Assembly: GCA_024707225.1 (NCBI GenBank)
Contig: JANQAE010000001.1
Coordinates: forward strand, 1,981,387-2,045,386
Direction of reading: 5' to 3'
DNA length: 64,000 nucleotides
DNA from: Dokdonella sp.
GTDB lineage: Bacteria; Pseudomonadota; Gammaproteobacteria; Xanthomonadales; Rhodanobacteraceae
The stretch's first letter is position 1. Each line of letters starts with the position of its first letter. Below the pieces are notes generated by a model. It was not told the origin of the DNA. It made no database searches and saw only the letters and a list, made by a program, of their open reading frames with translations. Positions 23,969-33,492 of the stretch are shown here, one piece after another. A program made the position numbers and the translations under genes.

Positions 23969-25597
23969 ATGCGCAGCGACGACCAGATCGTCTTCGACGA
24001 AGCGCGTCAGCTGATCCGCGACGGTGACTTCGGCGGTGCGCTGATCCCGCTCGAGGCGCTGATCGCGGTGCATCCGCGTTCGGCGGCCCTGCGCTGGCAT
24101 CGCAGCCGCTGCCTGCGCGCGCTGGACCGCGATGCGGAGGCGATCGCCGACCTCGATACGGTGCTAGCGCTCAAGCCCGACTACGTCCCGGCCCTGGTCG
24201 CGCGCGCCGAACTGGCCGAAGCCGAGGACGCCGGCGACGAGGCGATCGCCCTGCTGCGGCGCGCGCACGCGATCGACGCCGGCGATGCCGACGTCGCGTT
24301 CCGGCTGGCCCTGCTGCTGGCCGATCACGGCGCCAGCGACGAGGCGATCGCACTGCTGACGCGCGCGATCGCGACCGACCCGAGCCGGCACGAGGCCTGG
24401 CGCCTGCGCGCCGACCTGCGTCATCGTCTGGCGTCGACGCCGGCCGACGATGCGGACGTCGTCAGCGACCCGCTCGGCATGCGCTACGACCGGGCGCAGC
24501 TGGAGGCCGCCCTGGCCGACTATCAGGCCACCGTCGCGATCGCCGACGACCTGCGCGTGGACCTGCGCATCGCCGACATCGCGCAGCGGCTGGGCCGTTA
24601 CGAGGAGGCGGTCGTGCACGGCGACGCGGTCCTGGCGCGCCTGGGCGTCGACGATCCGGTTCGTCCTCACGTGCAGGAGCTGCGCGACCGCGCGGCGGCC
24701 GGCCCGGACGGCGAACGCGAACACTATGCGCGGATGATCGAGGCGGCGCTCGGCGAGGCCGGCGGCGCCGACCGCAGCCTGCAGGACGATGTGGCACACG
24801 CGGCCCTGCGCAGTGCGGCCGACCAGATCCGCAAGGGCGCAGACCTCTCCTCCGCACTGGAGACCTCCGTGCCGGAGTCGCCGGACGACGCCAGCGCGGC
24901 CTACATCGCGCATCAGATCCACAACCTCGCCCACGAGCCGCCTCCGGGTCTCGAGCCGGCCGTCGCCAGCGAGTTTCCGGGCTATCAGCAGCGCCACCTG
25001 ACCGCCGTGCGCCGCACGATCGAGCCGCTCGGTTACGTCCATCTGACCGACGCGGAGGCGAAGAATCTCGGCCAGACGCTCGGCCAGCGCGTGCTGATCG
25101 GACTCTACGTGCATCCGCAGTACGGCACCGCCGCCGCCTACGCGATGCGGCCGAAATGGCCGGGGCTGCTCGGCTTCCTGGCCCTCTTCCTGACCGGCAA
25201 GTGGCGCGCGCAGCGCATGCTCGAATGCGTATCGCGCTTCGCCGACGGTACGTTCCTCGCGACGCGCGAAGCCGGCGCCGACGTGTTCGAGTACGGCGCC
25301 GCCGAGTCGTTCCATCTCGAGAAGCTCGCCAACGGCGGCGGTCCGCGCGCGGTCGCCGAGCGCCACGCGGCGCGCGTGCGCGAGCGTCTGGCCGACCTGC
25401 CCGGATCGGCCGTCGACGTGCCGACGACCCTCGACGCGATCGAGGGGCAGTGGATCGAGTCGAACCAGCTCAAGGCCGAATACCGCCGCTCGATCGATTA
25501 CGTGACCGACGCCGAGCTGCGCGGTCTGCTCGGCAAGCACTACGATCGCTACGCCGAGAAGGTCCGCGCCAGGCTCGCCCTGATGACCGCCGAATGA
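23969..25597 (+). CDS. TPR-repeat protein with unrecognised C-terminal domain
   Basis: Roughly residues 1-230 of this 542-residue protein consist of tetratricopeptide-type helical repeats (for example AIADLDTVLALKPDYVPALVARAEL and EAIALLTRAIATDPSRHEAWRLRADL). Residues about 300-540 form a domain I do not recognise, with a single hydrophobic stretch (KWPGLLGFLALFLTG) and FADGTFLATREAGAD. No signal peptide is seen. Its stop overlaps the metF start by ATGA, so they are coupled. A promoter is expected between the ahcY terminator and 23969. Function unknown. Confidence 0.8.
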   Translation: MRSDDQIVFDEARQLIRDGDFGGALIPLEALIAVHPRSAALRWHRSRCLRALDRDAEAIADLDTVLALKPDYVPALVARAELAEAEDAGDEAIALLRRAHAIDAGDADVAFRLALLLADHGASDEAIALLTRAIATDPSRHEAWRLRADLRHRLASTPADDADVVSDPLGMRYDRAQLEAALADYQATVAIADDLRVDLRIADIAQRLGRYEEAVVHGDAVLARLGVDDPVRPHVQELRDRAAAGPDGEREHYARMIEAALGEAGGADRSLQDDVAHAALRSAADQIRKGADLSSALETSVPESPDDASAAYIAHQIHNLAHEPPPGLEPAVASEFPGYQQRHLTAVRRTIEPLGYVHLTDAEAKNLGQTLGQRVLIGLYVHPQYGTAAAYAMRPKWPGLLGFLALFLTGKWRAQRMLECVSRFADGTFLATREAGADVFEYGAAESFHLEKLANGGGPRAVAERHAARVRERLADLPGSAVDVPTTLDAIEGQWIESNQLKAEYRRSIDYVTDAELRGLLGKHYDRYAEKVRARLALMTAE

Positions 25598-26439
25598 CGC
25601 AGCCCATGCCCCCGATCAGTTTCGAGTTCTTCCCGCCCAAGACCGACGAGCAGCGCGCGACGCTGGAGAAGACCGTCGCCGCACTGCAGCCGCGACGGCC
25701 GCAGTACGTCTCGATGACGTTCGGCGCGGGCGGCTCGACGCTGAGCTACACGCTCGAGGCCGTGCGCGAGCTGCATCTGCGCCACGGCCTGGACGCCGCC
25801 CCGCATCTGTCGTGCATGGGCGGCAGCCGCGCCGAGATCCGCGAGCTGATCGAGACCTACCGCGCCCTCGGCGTGAAGCGCATCGTCGCGCTGCGCGGCG
25901 ATCTGCCCTCGGGCATGGCGAGCTTCGGCGATCTGCGCTACGCCAGCGACCTGGTCGAGTTCATCCGCACCGAGAGCGGCGACCACTTCCACATCGAGGT
26001 GGCGTGCTACCCGGAGGTGCATCCGCAGGCGGCCGATGCGCAGGCCGACCTGATCCACTTCAAGCGCAAGATCGACGCCGGCGCGAACGGCGCGATCACG
26101 CAGTACTTCTACAATCCGGACGGCTATTTCCGCTTCGTCGAGGCTGCACAGCGGCTCGGTGTGGACGCGCCGATCGTGCCGGGCATCATGCCGATCTCGA
26201 ACTTCTCGCAGCTGCGGCGCTTCTCGGAGCTGTGCGGCGCGGAGATCCCGCGCTGGCTCGCCAAGCGGCTGGCCTCCTACGGCGACGACGTCGAGGCGAT
26301 CCGCGACTTCAGCACCGACGTCGTCGCGCAGCTGTGCCGCACCCTGCTCGAGCGCGGCGCGCCGGGTCTGCACTTCTACACGCTCAACCGCGCCCGCCCG
26401 ACCCTGTCGGTGCTCGACCGGCTCGGCGCGATCGACTGA
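25594..26439 (+). CDS. metF: 5,10-methylenetetrahydrofolate reductase
   Basis: MetF reduces methylene-THF to methyl-THF, the methyl donor for methionine synthesis. The 281 residues begin MTQPMPPISFEFFPPK, with the catalytic Glu in EFFPPK, and continue with the VSMTFGAGGST, HLSCMGGSRAEI, ALRGDLP, ITQYFYNPDGYFRF and PGIMPISNFSQL segments of the FAD-binding barrel. Its start overlaps the TPR gene. It belongs with ahcY to the SAM/methionine cycle, but the terminator and TPR gene separate the two here. Confidence 0.97.
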   Translation: MTQPMPPISFEFFPPKTDEQRATLEKTVAALQPRRPQYVSMTFGAGGSTLSYTLEAVRELHLRHGLDAAPHLSCMGGSRAEIRELIETYRALGVKRIVALRGDLPSGMASFGDLRYASDLVEFIRTESGDHFHIEVACYPEVHPQAADAQADLIHFKRKIDAGANGAITQYFYNPDGYFRFVEAAQRLGVDAPIVPGIMPISNFSQLRRFSELCGAEIPRWLAKRLASYGDDVEAIRDFSTDVVAQLCRTLLERGAPGLHFYTLNRARPTLSVLDRLGAID

Positions 26440-26449
26440 GCCCGAGCGC

Positions 26450-26929
26450 ATGCGCGCCGCCCTGATGCTCGCGGCGCTGCTGCTCAGCGGCCCATCGGCC
26501 GCCGAGGACGCCGCGGTGCGCCGCTGCATCGGGCCGGACGGCCGCAAGGTCTTCACCGACCGGCGCTGCGAGGATGCGGTTTCCGGCGGCGCGGCCGATG
26601 CCGTACCGGACGACGCGGCCGCGCCGGCGCGCGCCGGCGACTGCGCCGACTCGCCTGAGGACCTGCGCAACCGTCTGGCGCGTGCCTGGCGCAACGGCAA
26701 CCCGATCGAGCTCAGCGGACTGATCCTGTGGGGCGGCCACGGCGCACAGGGCGCGCGCGCCGAACTCCAAGCGCTGGCGGTGCAGCTGCGCGAGCCGCTG
26801 CTGGCGGCCGAGCTGGCGCCGCTCGACGCCGAGTCGGCCGAGCTGACGGTCCGTGCCGGCGCCAAGACGACCTGGACGCGCAGCTGGCGGCTGCAGCGCG
26901 TGCTCGGCTGCTGGTGGCTGATGCCCTGA
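26450..26929 (+). CDS. small exported protein, DUF4124-like N-terminus
   Basis: The 159-residue protein has a short signal peptide (to about residue 18). The following CIGPDGRKVFTDRRCED segment resembles the start of DUF4124, a periplasmic domain in which two Cys flank a V-F/Y-T-D strand. A Cys/Asp-rich linker and a basic, Trp-containing C-terminus follow (WTRSWRLQRVLGCWWLMP). It lies ten bases after metF and may be cotranscribed. Function unknown. Confidence 0.65.
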   Translation: MRAALMLAALLLSGPSAAEDAAVRRCIGPDGRKVFTDRRCEDAVSGGAADAVPDDAAAPARAGDCADSPEDLRNRLARAWRNGNPIELSGLILWGGHGAQGARAELQALAVQLREPLLAAELAPLDAESAELTVRAGAKTTWTRSWRLQRVLGCWWLMP

Positions 26930-27067
26930 GCGCGACGTGTCCGCGCGGATCGGGCCAGCGGCGTTGATGCCGAATCGGAAAGCTTCTTTTTCCCATGCCC
27001 GAGTCGCGTCGGCGGCCGTGCCGCTATCATGGCCGTTCGAGCTTCTTCGCCCCTTCGAGGACCCCCG

Positions 27068-27988
27068 ATGAGCGTTTCCTATCCCGAATTCGTCTGGCAG
27101 AACGGCGCGATCAAGCCCTGGGCGCAGGCCACGGTCCACATCATGGCGCACGCCCTGCATTACGGCTCCTCGGTGTTCGAAGGCATCCGCAGCTACCCGA
27201 CGCCGGACGGCCAGGCGATCTTCCGCCTGACCGACCACATCAAACGGCTGTTCCAGTCGGCCAAGATCCACGACATCGAGATTCCATACACGGTCGAGCA
27301 GATCAACGCCGCCTGCCGCGAGGTCATCAAGGCCAATGGGCTCGAGCGCGCGTATCTGCGACCGTTCGCATTCCGCGGCCTCGGCGGCTTCGGTCTGTCG
27401 GCCGATACGCCGACCGAAGTGGCCGTGGCGTGCTGGAACATGGGCGCCTATCTGGGCGCCGACGTGCTCGAGAAGGGCATCGACGCCTGCGTGTCGAGCT
27501 GGCAGCGCTTCGCGCCGAACACGATTCCGGCCGGCGCCAAGGCCGGCGGCAACTACCTGTCGGGCCAGCTGGTCGCGCGCGAGGCGCGCCGCCTCGGCTT
27601 CGGCGAGGGTATCGCGCTGGCCTCGACCGGCCTGCTCAGCGAGGGCGCCGGCGAGAACCTGTTCCTGATCTTCGACGGCGCACTGCACACCACGCCGGTC
27701 AGCGCCGCGCTGCTGAACGGCATCACGCGCAATACGCTGATCACACTGGCGCGCGAGGCCGGCATCGAGGTGATCGAACGCGACCTGCCGCGCGAGTACC
27801 TGTATCTGTGCGACGAGCTGTTCATGTGCGGCACCGCCGCGGAGATCACGCCGATCCGTTCGGTCGACGGCAAGCCGGTCGGCGACGGCACCGTCGGCGC
27901 GACGACGCGGCGCATGCAGAAGCTGTTCTTCGGCCTGTTCGACGGCAGCACGCACGATCGCTGGGGCTGGCTCGAACCGGTCGGCTGA
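27068..27988 (+). CDS. ilvE: branched-chain amino acid aminotransferase
   Basis: IlvE is a fold-type IV PLP enzyme that makes leucine, isoleucine and valine from their keto acids. The 306-residue protein shows MAHALHYGSSVFEGIRSY, LRPFAFRGLGG, the PLP-lysine region GAKAGGNYLSGQLVAREA, the phosphate-binding LLSEGAGENLFLIFDG, and ELFMCGTAAEITPIRSVDG. All match class I BCATs. It has its own promoter region (a possible -10 TATCAT at about 27024). Confidence 0.96.
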   Translation: MSVSYPEFVWQNGAIKPWAQATVHIMAHALHYGSSVFEGIRSYPTPDGQAIFRLTDHIKRLFQSAKIHDIEIPYTVEQINAACREVIKANGLERAYLRPFAFRGLGGFGLSADTPTEVAVACWNMGAYLGADVLEKGIDACVSSWQRFAPNTIPAGAKAGGNYLSGQLVAREARRLGFGEGIALASTGLLSEGAGENLFLIFDGALHTTPVSAALLNGITRNTLITLAREAGIEVIERDLPREYLYLCDELFMCGTAAEITPIRSVDGKPVGDGTVGATTRRMQKLFFGLFDGSTHDRWGWLEPVG

Positions 27989-28135
27989 GCCGCGTAGCGC
28001 GGGCGGCCCCCCGGGCCGCTCGCGAAGTCCGGCACCGAACTGCCGCGTTCCGAAGAGCGCAGGCCCCCGGTTCTCAGCTTCAGCCGCCAGGACTCGCGCA
28101 GCGACCTGGTGGGTCGATCGGCCGTCGCGCCGCGG

Positions 28136-29422
28136 TCAGCGGCGATCGAACTGCAGCACCGCGACCGCGCCGCCCTGCGGCCGCGGCGCCAGCGACACCG
28201 TCCAGCCGTACAGCTCGCACAGGCGCAGCACGATCGCCAGACCGAGACCGGCGCCCTTGCCGCCGGCGTCACCACGCACGCCGCGCTGGAACAGCCGCTG
28301 CGCGTCCTCGGCCTTGATGCCCGGTCCGGTGTCCTCGACCGCGACGCGGCCGTGACCGACCACGACGGTCACCTCGCCCTGCTGGGTGTACTTGAACGCG
28401 TTGCCGATCAGGTTGCTGAGCGCGACCGCGACCACCGAGGATGGTGCCGGCACGGTGATCGACTCCTCGTTGACGACGTGCACCTGGACCGGCTTGCTGC
28501 CCAGATGCGGCCGGTTGACGTCGACGACCTGCTCGACGACGCGACCGACGTCGGTGATCTCGCCGTTGGACGGTCCGCGCCGCTCGCGCCGCGACAGCAG
28601 CAGCAACGCGTCGGTCAACTCGGTCGACTGGCGTACCGCGCGCTCGATCCGCTTCATGCGGTCGCGTGCCTTGTCCGGCAGCTCGGACGCCAGCAGCAGC
28701 TCGGTGGTCGTCGCGATGACCGCCAGCGGCGTGCGCAGCTCGTGGCTGACGTCGGCGTTGAACTCGCGGTCGCGCTCGACCAGGTCGGTCAGGCGATCGG
28801 CGTAGTCGTCGAGCGCACGCGCGAGCTGGCCGACCTCGTCGTCGGCGAAGTGCGGTGCGAGCGGCTCGCGCAGACCGGTGCGCTGGAAGCGCTCGAGGCG
28901 CGCGGCGAGGTCGCTGACCGGACTCATCACGCGAACCGACAGCCAGCGCCCGATCAGCCACGACAGCACGAGGAAGCACAGCACGACACCGGCCAGCACG
29001 ACCAGCAGCTGCTGCGCACTGAGCTTCTGCGCTCCGACGTCGAAACGCAGGAAGGCCCAGTATTCGTCGGACTTGTAGACGGCCAGCTTGTACGAGCGCA
29101 GCTTGCCGTCGCCATCGAAGTCGGCGATGTCGTAGACGCCGGTGCCGTACTTCTGCGCGTCGAACGGCACGTTCGCGAACTTGCGCGCGCTGTAGATCTC
29201 CGCGTCGAACAGCGAAATCTTGTAGGCCGCGTCCGGCGACGGATTCTGCCGCTTGAACTCGACGAAGTTCGCCACTTCGCGCAGCAGGGTCCGGTTGATC
29301 AGCTGGTCTTCGAGCCGCGCGCGCATGTACAGGCTGGCGACCGCGAACAGGGCCGTCAGACCCAGGCCGAACACCGTGAACGAGATGATGATGCGGCTGC
29401 GGAGCCTACGCCGGTACCGCAT
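28136..29422 (-). CDS. sensor histidine kinase (OmpR-type partner)
   Basis: This 428-residue kinase has two membrane helices (about 12-34 and 140-160) flanking a periplasmic domain of roughly 100 residues. That domain includes DIADFDGDGKLRSY, a short Asp-rich loop that could bind Ca2+ or Mg2+. HAMP, then FNADVSHELRTPLAVIA (phospho-His) and the ATPase motifs NLIGNAFKY, DTGPGI and GAGLGLAIV follow. It overlaps the response regulator by 17 bp. The stimulus is unknown; a divalent-cation sensor is only a speculation. Confidence 0.92.
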   Translation of the reverse strand: MRYRRRLRSRIIISFTVFGLGLTALFAVASLYMRARLEDQLINRTLLREVANFVEFKRQNPSPDAAYKISLFDAEIYSARKFANVPFDAQKYGTGVYDIADFDGDGKLRSYKLAVYKSDEYWAFLRFDVGAQKLSAQQLLVVLAGVVLCFLVLSWLIGRWLSVRVMSPVSDLAARLERFQRTGLREPLAPHFADDEVGQLARALDDYADRLTDLVERDREFNADVSHELRTPLAVIATTTELLLASELPDKARDRMKRIERAVRQSTELTDALLLLSRRERRGPSNGEITDVGRVVEQVVDVNRPHLGSKPVQVHVVNEESITVPAPSSVVAVALSNLIGNAFKYTQQGEVTVVVGHGRVAVEDTGPGIKAEDAQRLFQRGVRGDAGGKGAGLGLAIVLRLCELYGWTVSLAPRPQGGAVAVLQFDRR

Positions 29423-30092
29423 CCGGATCGACCATGCGGTAACCGATGCCGTGACGCGTCTGGATCAGCGGCTTGTCGAACGGCTTGTCGATCGCCACGC
29501 GCAGACCGTGGATGTGCACGCGCAGCGAGTCGCTGTCGGGCAGCTCCTCGCCCCAGACCCGGGTCTCCAGATCCTGGCGCGTCACGACGGCCGGCGAGGC
29601 CTCCATCAATGCCTGCAGCAGCTTCAGGCCGATCGGGTTGAGCTGGATCGACTTGCCCTCGCGGATGACGACGAGCGTGTCGAGGTTGAACGTCAGGTCG
29701 GCGACCTGCAGCAGGCGGCTCTTCGGACCCTTGCCGCGGCGGCCGAGCACCTCGATGCGCGCCGACAGCTCCTGCAGCGCGAACGGCTTGACCATGTAGT
29801 CGTCGGCACCGGCCTCGAAACCGACCAGCTTGTTCTCGAGCGCGTCGCGCGCGGTCAGCATCAGGATCGGCGTCTGCCGGCGCGCGTCCTGCCGCAGCTT
29901 GCGGCAGACCTCCAGACCGTCCATGCCGGGCAGGCCGATGTCGAGCACGATGACGTCGAAATCGTTGACGACGGCCAGATGCAGACCGGTCACGCCGTCG
30001 CCGGCGAAATCCACGACGTGTCCCTTGTCGGCGAGAAAATCGCCGACATTCGCGGCGATGTCGCTATTGTCTTCAATGACGAGTATGCGCAT
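29406..30092 (-). CDS. OmpR/PhoB-family response regulator
   Basis: The 228 residues contain a receiver (IEDNSDIAAN acidic pair, Asp in VIVLDIGLPGMDGLE, Thr in MLTARDA, Lys in MVKPFAL) and a winged-helix DNA-binding domain ending RVHIHGLRVAIDKPFDKPLIQTRHGIGYRM. It is translated just before and overlaps the sensor kinase gene, a canonical two-component pair. Target genes are not identifiable. Confidence 0.94.
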   Translation of the reverse strand: MRILVIEDNSDIAANVGDFLADKGHVVDFAGDGVTGLHLAVVNDFDVIVLDIGLPGMDGLEVCRKLRQDARRQTPILMLTARDALENKLVGFEAGADDYMVKPFALQELSARIEVLGRRGKGPKSRLLQVADLTFNLDTLVVIREGKSIQLNPIGLKLLQALMEASPAVVTRQDLETRVWGEELPDSDSLRVHIHGLRVAIDKPFDKPLIQTRHGIGYRMVDPDAVPA

Positions 30093-30184
30093 GGAGGGAG
30101 AATAGCCGGTGGTCGTGGGCTGTGGATAGACCGCCGCGCCGGCGCGGAGTTTCCGCGGGCGCGGCGCGTGCACGACGCAATGCC

Positions 30185-30241
30185 AAGACAAAAGAAATGG
30201 CCCAAGGAAGCGCCATTGGGGGAACGCGCTTCGCTTGGGCC
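30185..30241 (-). terminator. terminator for the blaI/M56 transcript
   Basis: Read on the minus strand, GGCCCAAGCGAAGCGC pairs with GCGCTTCCTTGGGCC (one bulge) around a 10-12-base loop, and the stem is followed by ATTTCTTTTGT. It lies downstream of the M56 gene and upstream of the response regulator. Confidence 0.65.
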
Positions 30242-30378
30242 GAATAAAGCTACTGCCCCGATTACCGTAATCGGCCAGTCACTGATGAAGTGAAGTGTCG
30301 GGCCGCGACTACAGTGGGCCGACTGTAAGCAGACACGGCTTAAATGGCCGTTAAGTGCGCTTCAGCGTAGCGTTAACG

Positions 30379-32172
30379 TCAGCCGGCCGCGCCGCGCAGG
30401 ACCAGGAAGGCCTCGGCGGTCAGCAGCTCGCTGCCGCGCATGAACTCGACCGTCGTCTCGACCGGCGTCCACGGCCGGCAGATGCGCGTTCCGGTACGCG
30501 ACTGGCACGGCACCTCGATGCGCGTCTCGATCAGGCGCGGCTCGCTGCCGTCGGACACGAACACCGGACGCACCACCGCGCGGCGATCGAGCAGCGCACC
30601 CTCGCGCTCGAACTGCCACAGCTTGACCTCGCGGCGCGCCTGGACCGCGAGCGGGCTGAACGGATCGCCGCGGACCACGCGCGAGCCGAGCACGCGGCCC
30701 TGGTCGGTCAGATGCAGCTCGAGCTCGACCGGCTGCACGCCGTCGCCGAAGACATCGGCTGAGGCGAGCACTTCCGGCGTCGCCCAGATCGCCTGTCCGG
30801 TCTCGCCCGCGCTCTGGTCGTGGCCGTCCGGCGCAGCGGCCGATGGCGTCGCCTTCAGCGCATGCCCTTCCGCCGCGATGCCGAACGCAGCGGCCTCCGG
30901 CGCCGCCATCACCCGCACGATCGCGCCGGTATCGGCCGCCGTCGACGCCGCGATCGAGGTTGCCGCCGCGGATGCGGGGACCGGCTCGTCCGCCGCGAGC
31001 GGCGCCGGCTCGGCCTCGTCGGATTCGACCGTCGACAGATCCGGTATGACCACGTTGAACGCGACCGGCTCGGCGGCGACGTCGAAATCGGCCGCGATCC
31101 GCAGCGATGCGAACGGCAGCGGCCGCGCGGCCGCGACCTCCACGGCCGGGCTCGCAGCGGCGGTGCGGCCGCGATCGATCGCGGTCACGACGAGGGCCAG
31201 CAGCGCCGCGACCGCGATGCCCTGCAGCAGCGACGGACGCAGTGCGGCGGGCCGGTGGTCGGACTCGATGATGCCGACGATGCGGCGGACTCGATCGAGC
31301 AGATGACCGCCGGTCGCGGCCAGCGTCAGCCGCGCCGGGCGCTGGCGCCATTCCTCCAGCTCGGCCAGCGTCCGCGCATACAGATAGGGCTCGTGCCGGG
31401 TGGAGCGCAGTACGAGGCGGTCGCAGCACAGCTCGCGGTCGTTGCGGACCTCCTGCGAGATCCAGTGCACGACCGGGTGGTAGAACAGCAAGGTCTCGAC
31501 GATGGCCTGCAGCAGGTTCGCCCAGTGGTCGAAACGGCGCAGATGACCGACCTCGTGCGCGAGGATCAGCTCGAGCTGCTGGCGCGGGAAGCGCAGCACG
31601 AGCGCGGCCGGCAGCAGGATCACCGGCCGGAACCAGCCGGCCAGCGTCGGCGTGTCGATACGGTCGGTGACGCGCACGCGCAGGTCGCGCAGGTAGCCGA
31701 GCTTGGCGGCCAGCATGCGGCCCATGCGCTGCAGTTCGGGATCGAGGATCGCGTGCAGACGCACGACGCGCTCGAGGCTGCGCCATTGCTGGAAGCTGCG
31801 CAGCGCCATCACCAGCACGCCGGCGAGCCACAGCGCGACCAGCCACGACAGCGCCTGCGCGGACAGACCCGGCTGCACCGCCGGAGCGGCGCCGGCCGCG
31901 AATGCGGACGCGACCGTCGTGGTCGTGACCGCAACGGTCGCTGCGTCCTGCGCCCCCAGTATCAGCAGGCAGGTCACGATCGGACACAGCGCCGCCAGCA
32001 CGATCGCGGCCATGCCGCAGGCGTAGCGCAGCTCGGGATTGGACTCACGCGTCAGGCGCCGTGCGCCGAGATAGGCGACACCGATCAGCGCGCCCTGCCA
32101 CAGGAAATGCAGCAGAGACAAACCCAACGCATGGACCGGCGTCAGCCAGTCGATCGGCGGCAACGCGTTCAC
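30379..32172 (-). CDS. BlaR1-like M56 metallopeptidase with C-terminal TonB-like domain
   Basis: This 597-residue protein has four membrane helices in the N-terminal 330 residues and the zinc site LAHEVGHLRRFDHW (HExxH at 206-210) of peptidase family M56. It lacks the penicillin-binding sensor domain of true BlaR1. Instead, after an Ala/Pro-rich linker, residues about 480-570 resemble the TonB C-terminal fold (VELELHLTDQGRVLGSRVV, WQFEREGALLDRRAVVRPVFV). Its start overlaps the blaI-like stop. It probably transmits an envelope signal by cleaving the BlaI-like repressor; the signal is unknown. Confidence 0.88.
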   Translation of the reverse strand: MNALPPIDWLTPVHALGLSLLHFLWQGALIGVAYLGARRLTRESNPELRYACGMAAIVLAALCPIVTCLLILGAQDAATVAVTTTTVASAFAAGAAPAVQPGLSAQALSWLVALWLAGVLVMALRSFQQWRSLERVVRLHAILDPELQRMGRMLAAKLGYLRDLRVRVTDRIDTPTLAGWFRPVILLPAALVLRFPRQQLELILAHEVGHLRRFDHWANLLQAIVETLLFYHPVVHWISQEVRNDRELCCDRLVLRSTRHEPYLYARTLAELEEWRQRPARLTLAATGGHLLDRVRRIVGIIESDHRPAALRPSLLQGIAVAALLALVVTAIDRGRTAAASPAVEVAAARPLPFASLRIAADFDVAAEPVAFNVVIPDLSTVESDEAEPAPLAADEPVPASAAATSIAASTAADTGAIVRVMAAPEAAAFGIAAEGHALKATPSAAAPDGHDQSAGETGQAIWATPEVLASADVFGDGVQPVELELHLTDQGRVLGSRVVRGDPFSPLAVQARREVKLWQFEREGALLDRRAVVRPVFVSDGSEPRLIETRIEVPCQSRTGTRICRPWTPVETTVEFMRGSELLTAEAFLVLRGAAG

Positions 32173-32594
32173 CGCGATCGACGCTCCATCTGATCGAGCA
32201 GCGCGCGGATCTCGTCGAGTTCTTCACGCGTCGCGCGCGGCTTGCCGCCGAGCGCCTGCAGTACCAGCTGCGAGGAGGATCCGTCGAACACGCGCTGCAC
32301 GATGTCGCTCAGGAACCGCTTCTGCGTCCTTTGCTTGTCGACGGCGGCGCGGTAGACATGGGCACGCTGGGAATCGTCGCGTTCGACCAGTCCCTTCACG
32401 TGCATGATCTGCAGCAGTTTCAGAGCGGTCGTGTAGCCGACGCCGTCCCCGCCGTGCAGCGCCTCGTGGACGTCACGGACCGTGCAAGGCCCGCTGTCCC
32501 AGAGAACGCCCAGGATGCTGAGTTCGGCCTCGGTCGGCTTGGGTGGGTCAAGGCGCTTTCGCACGAAGCTTGGTTCCCCGATTGAAACAAGCAC
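32169..32594 (-). CDS. BlaI/MecI/CopY-family transcriptional repressor
   Basis: The 141 residues form a winged helix (PTEAELSILGVLWDSGPCTVRDVHEAL, GVGYTTALKLLQIMHVKGLVERDD) and a C-terminal dimerisation domain (FLSDIVQRVFDGSSSQLVLQAL). The family is inactivated through proteolysis triggered by a BlaR1-type protease, which is encoded directly downstream here with a 4-bp overlap. It likely represses its own operon. No beta-lactamase gene is linked. Confidence 0.93.
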   Translation of the reverse strand: MLVSIGEPSFVRKRLDPPKPTEAELSILGVLWDSGPCTVRDVHEALHGGDGVGYTTALKLLQIMHVKGLVERDDSQRAHVYRAAVDKQRTQKRFLSDIVQRVFDGSSSQLVLQALGGKPRATREELDEIRALLDQMERRSR

Positions 32595-32782
32595 TTAACA
32601 ACGGACCGGCCTAGGGTATGCCAACGGCGCGCGCGCGTCCACTGCGCGAAAAACGCCGGAGACAGAGCCCCGGGAGGCCGCGAGCGCCGATCAGAGCTCG
32701 CCTTCGGGCGTCGCTTCTCACCAGCGCCGACACTCGGCTCCCGCGGGTCGGGGTACGAGGCCGCCGACCCGCGGACACGCGA

Positions 32783-33289
32783 TCAGCGACTGCCCGGATT
32801 GTTCATGCCTTCCTGGTTCTGATGGCCGCTTATCTGGCGACGATAGCTGTCACGCGAGTCCTCGCGTGCCTTGGCGATCTCGCGCTTGGTCTGGCAGACC
32901 TTTTCCTTGCGGTTGGAGCCGGCGATCCGCCGATACTCGCAGACCAGTTGCTGATCGTCGTAGCCGACCAGGATCGAGTTGGCCTGCTCCTGGGCGTTCA
33001 TCAGCTGCACCTTTTCCTGGTCGTTCAAGGCATCGACCGATCCCTTGCGCTGCAGCAGGTTGCCGATGAAATCCAGCTGCGCATCGACCTTCTGGCGATT
33101 GGCGGAGCTGATGTTGCCGTAGCGGCCGCCGCTTTCCATATCCTTGCGGACCTCGGCAGCCTGGGTGGCGAACGCCTCGGACGTCGTCGCCGCGATGGCG
33201 CTGTCGGTGTTGCTCTTGCGGGCGGCGAAAGCCGGGGCCGACACCGCGATCAGCGCGACCAGGCCCAACGAAATGACTCGAAACGACAT
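32783..33289 (-). CDS. exported helical protein of unknown function
   Basis: This 168-residue protein has a signal peptide (MSFRVISLGLVALIAVSAPAFA). The mature part is largely helical and charged. Q/K/E-rich segments (TQAAEVRKDMESGGRYGNISSANRQKVDAQLDFIG, YRRIAGSNRKEKVCQTKREI) suggest coiled coil, with a conserved Cys pair around VCEYRR and KVCQ. Similar proteins of about this length occur in Xanthomonadales, as far as I recall. No function can be assigned; a good GGAGGGT ribosome site precedes the ATG. Confidence 0.75.
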   Translation of the reverse strand: MSFRVISLGLVALIAVSAPAFAARKSNTDSAIAATTSEAFATQAAEVRKDMESGGRYGNISSANRQKVDAQLDFIGNLLQRKGSVDALNDQEKVQLMNAQEQANSILVGYDDQQLVCEYRRIAGSNRKEKVCQTKREIAKAREDSRDSYRRQISGHQNQEGMNNPGSR

Positions 33290-33492
33290 GGAAACCCTCC
33301 TGACGAAGAAATGTGCGACATCTCTTGAACGAGTGACCGGGACAGCCCCCGACTGCCGGCGCAGGTTCTATTGCGCTGTACGGCTGGTACGGCGGGCCCG
33401 ATGCCGGACGTGACGATGCACGACCCCAGAATCCGGACTGGGCCATCCTAGGACCGGTCCTCGACGGCTGTCAACGACAATCTTCGTAGATG

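Noticed and set aside
23832-24014. 60-residue reading frame upstream of the TPR gene
   Set aside because: Arg/Ala-rich composition, overlaps the TPR start in another frame, no family features.
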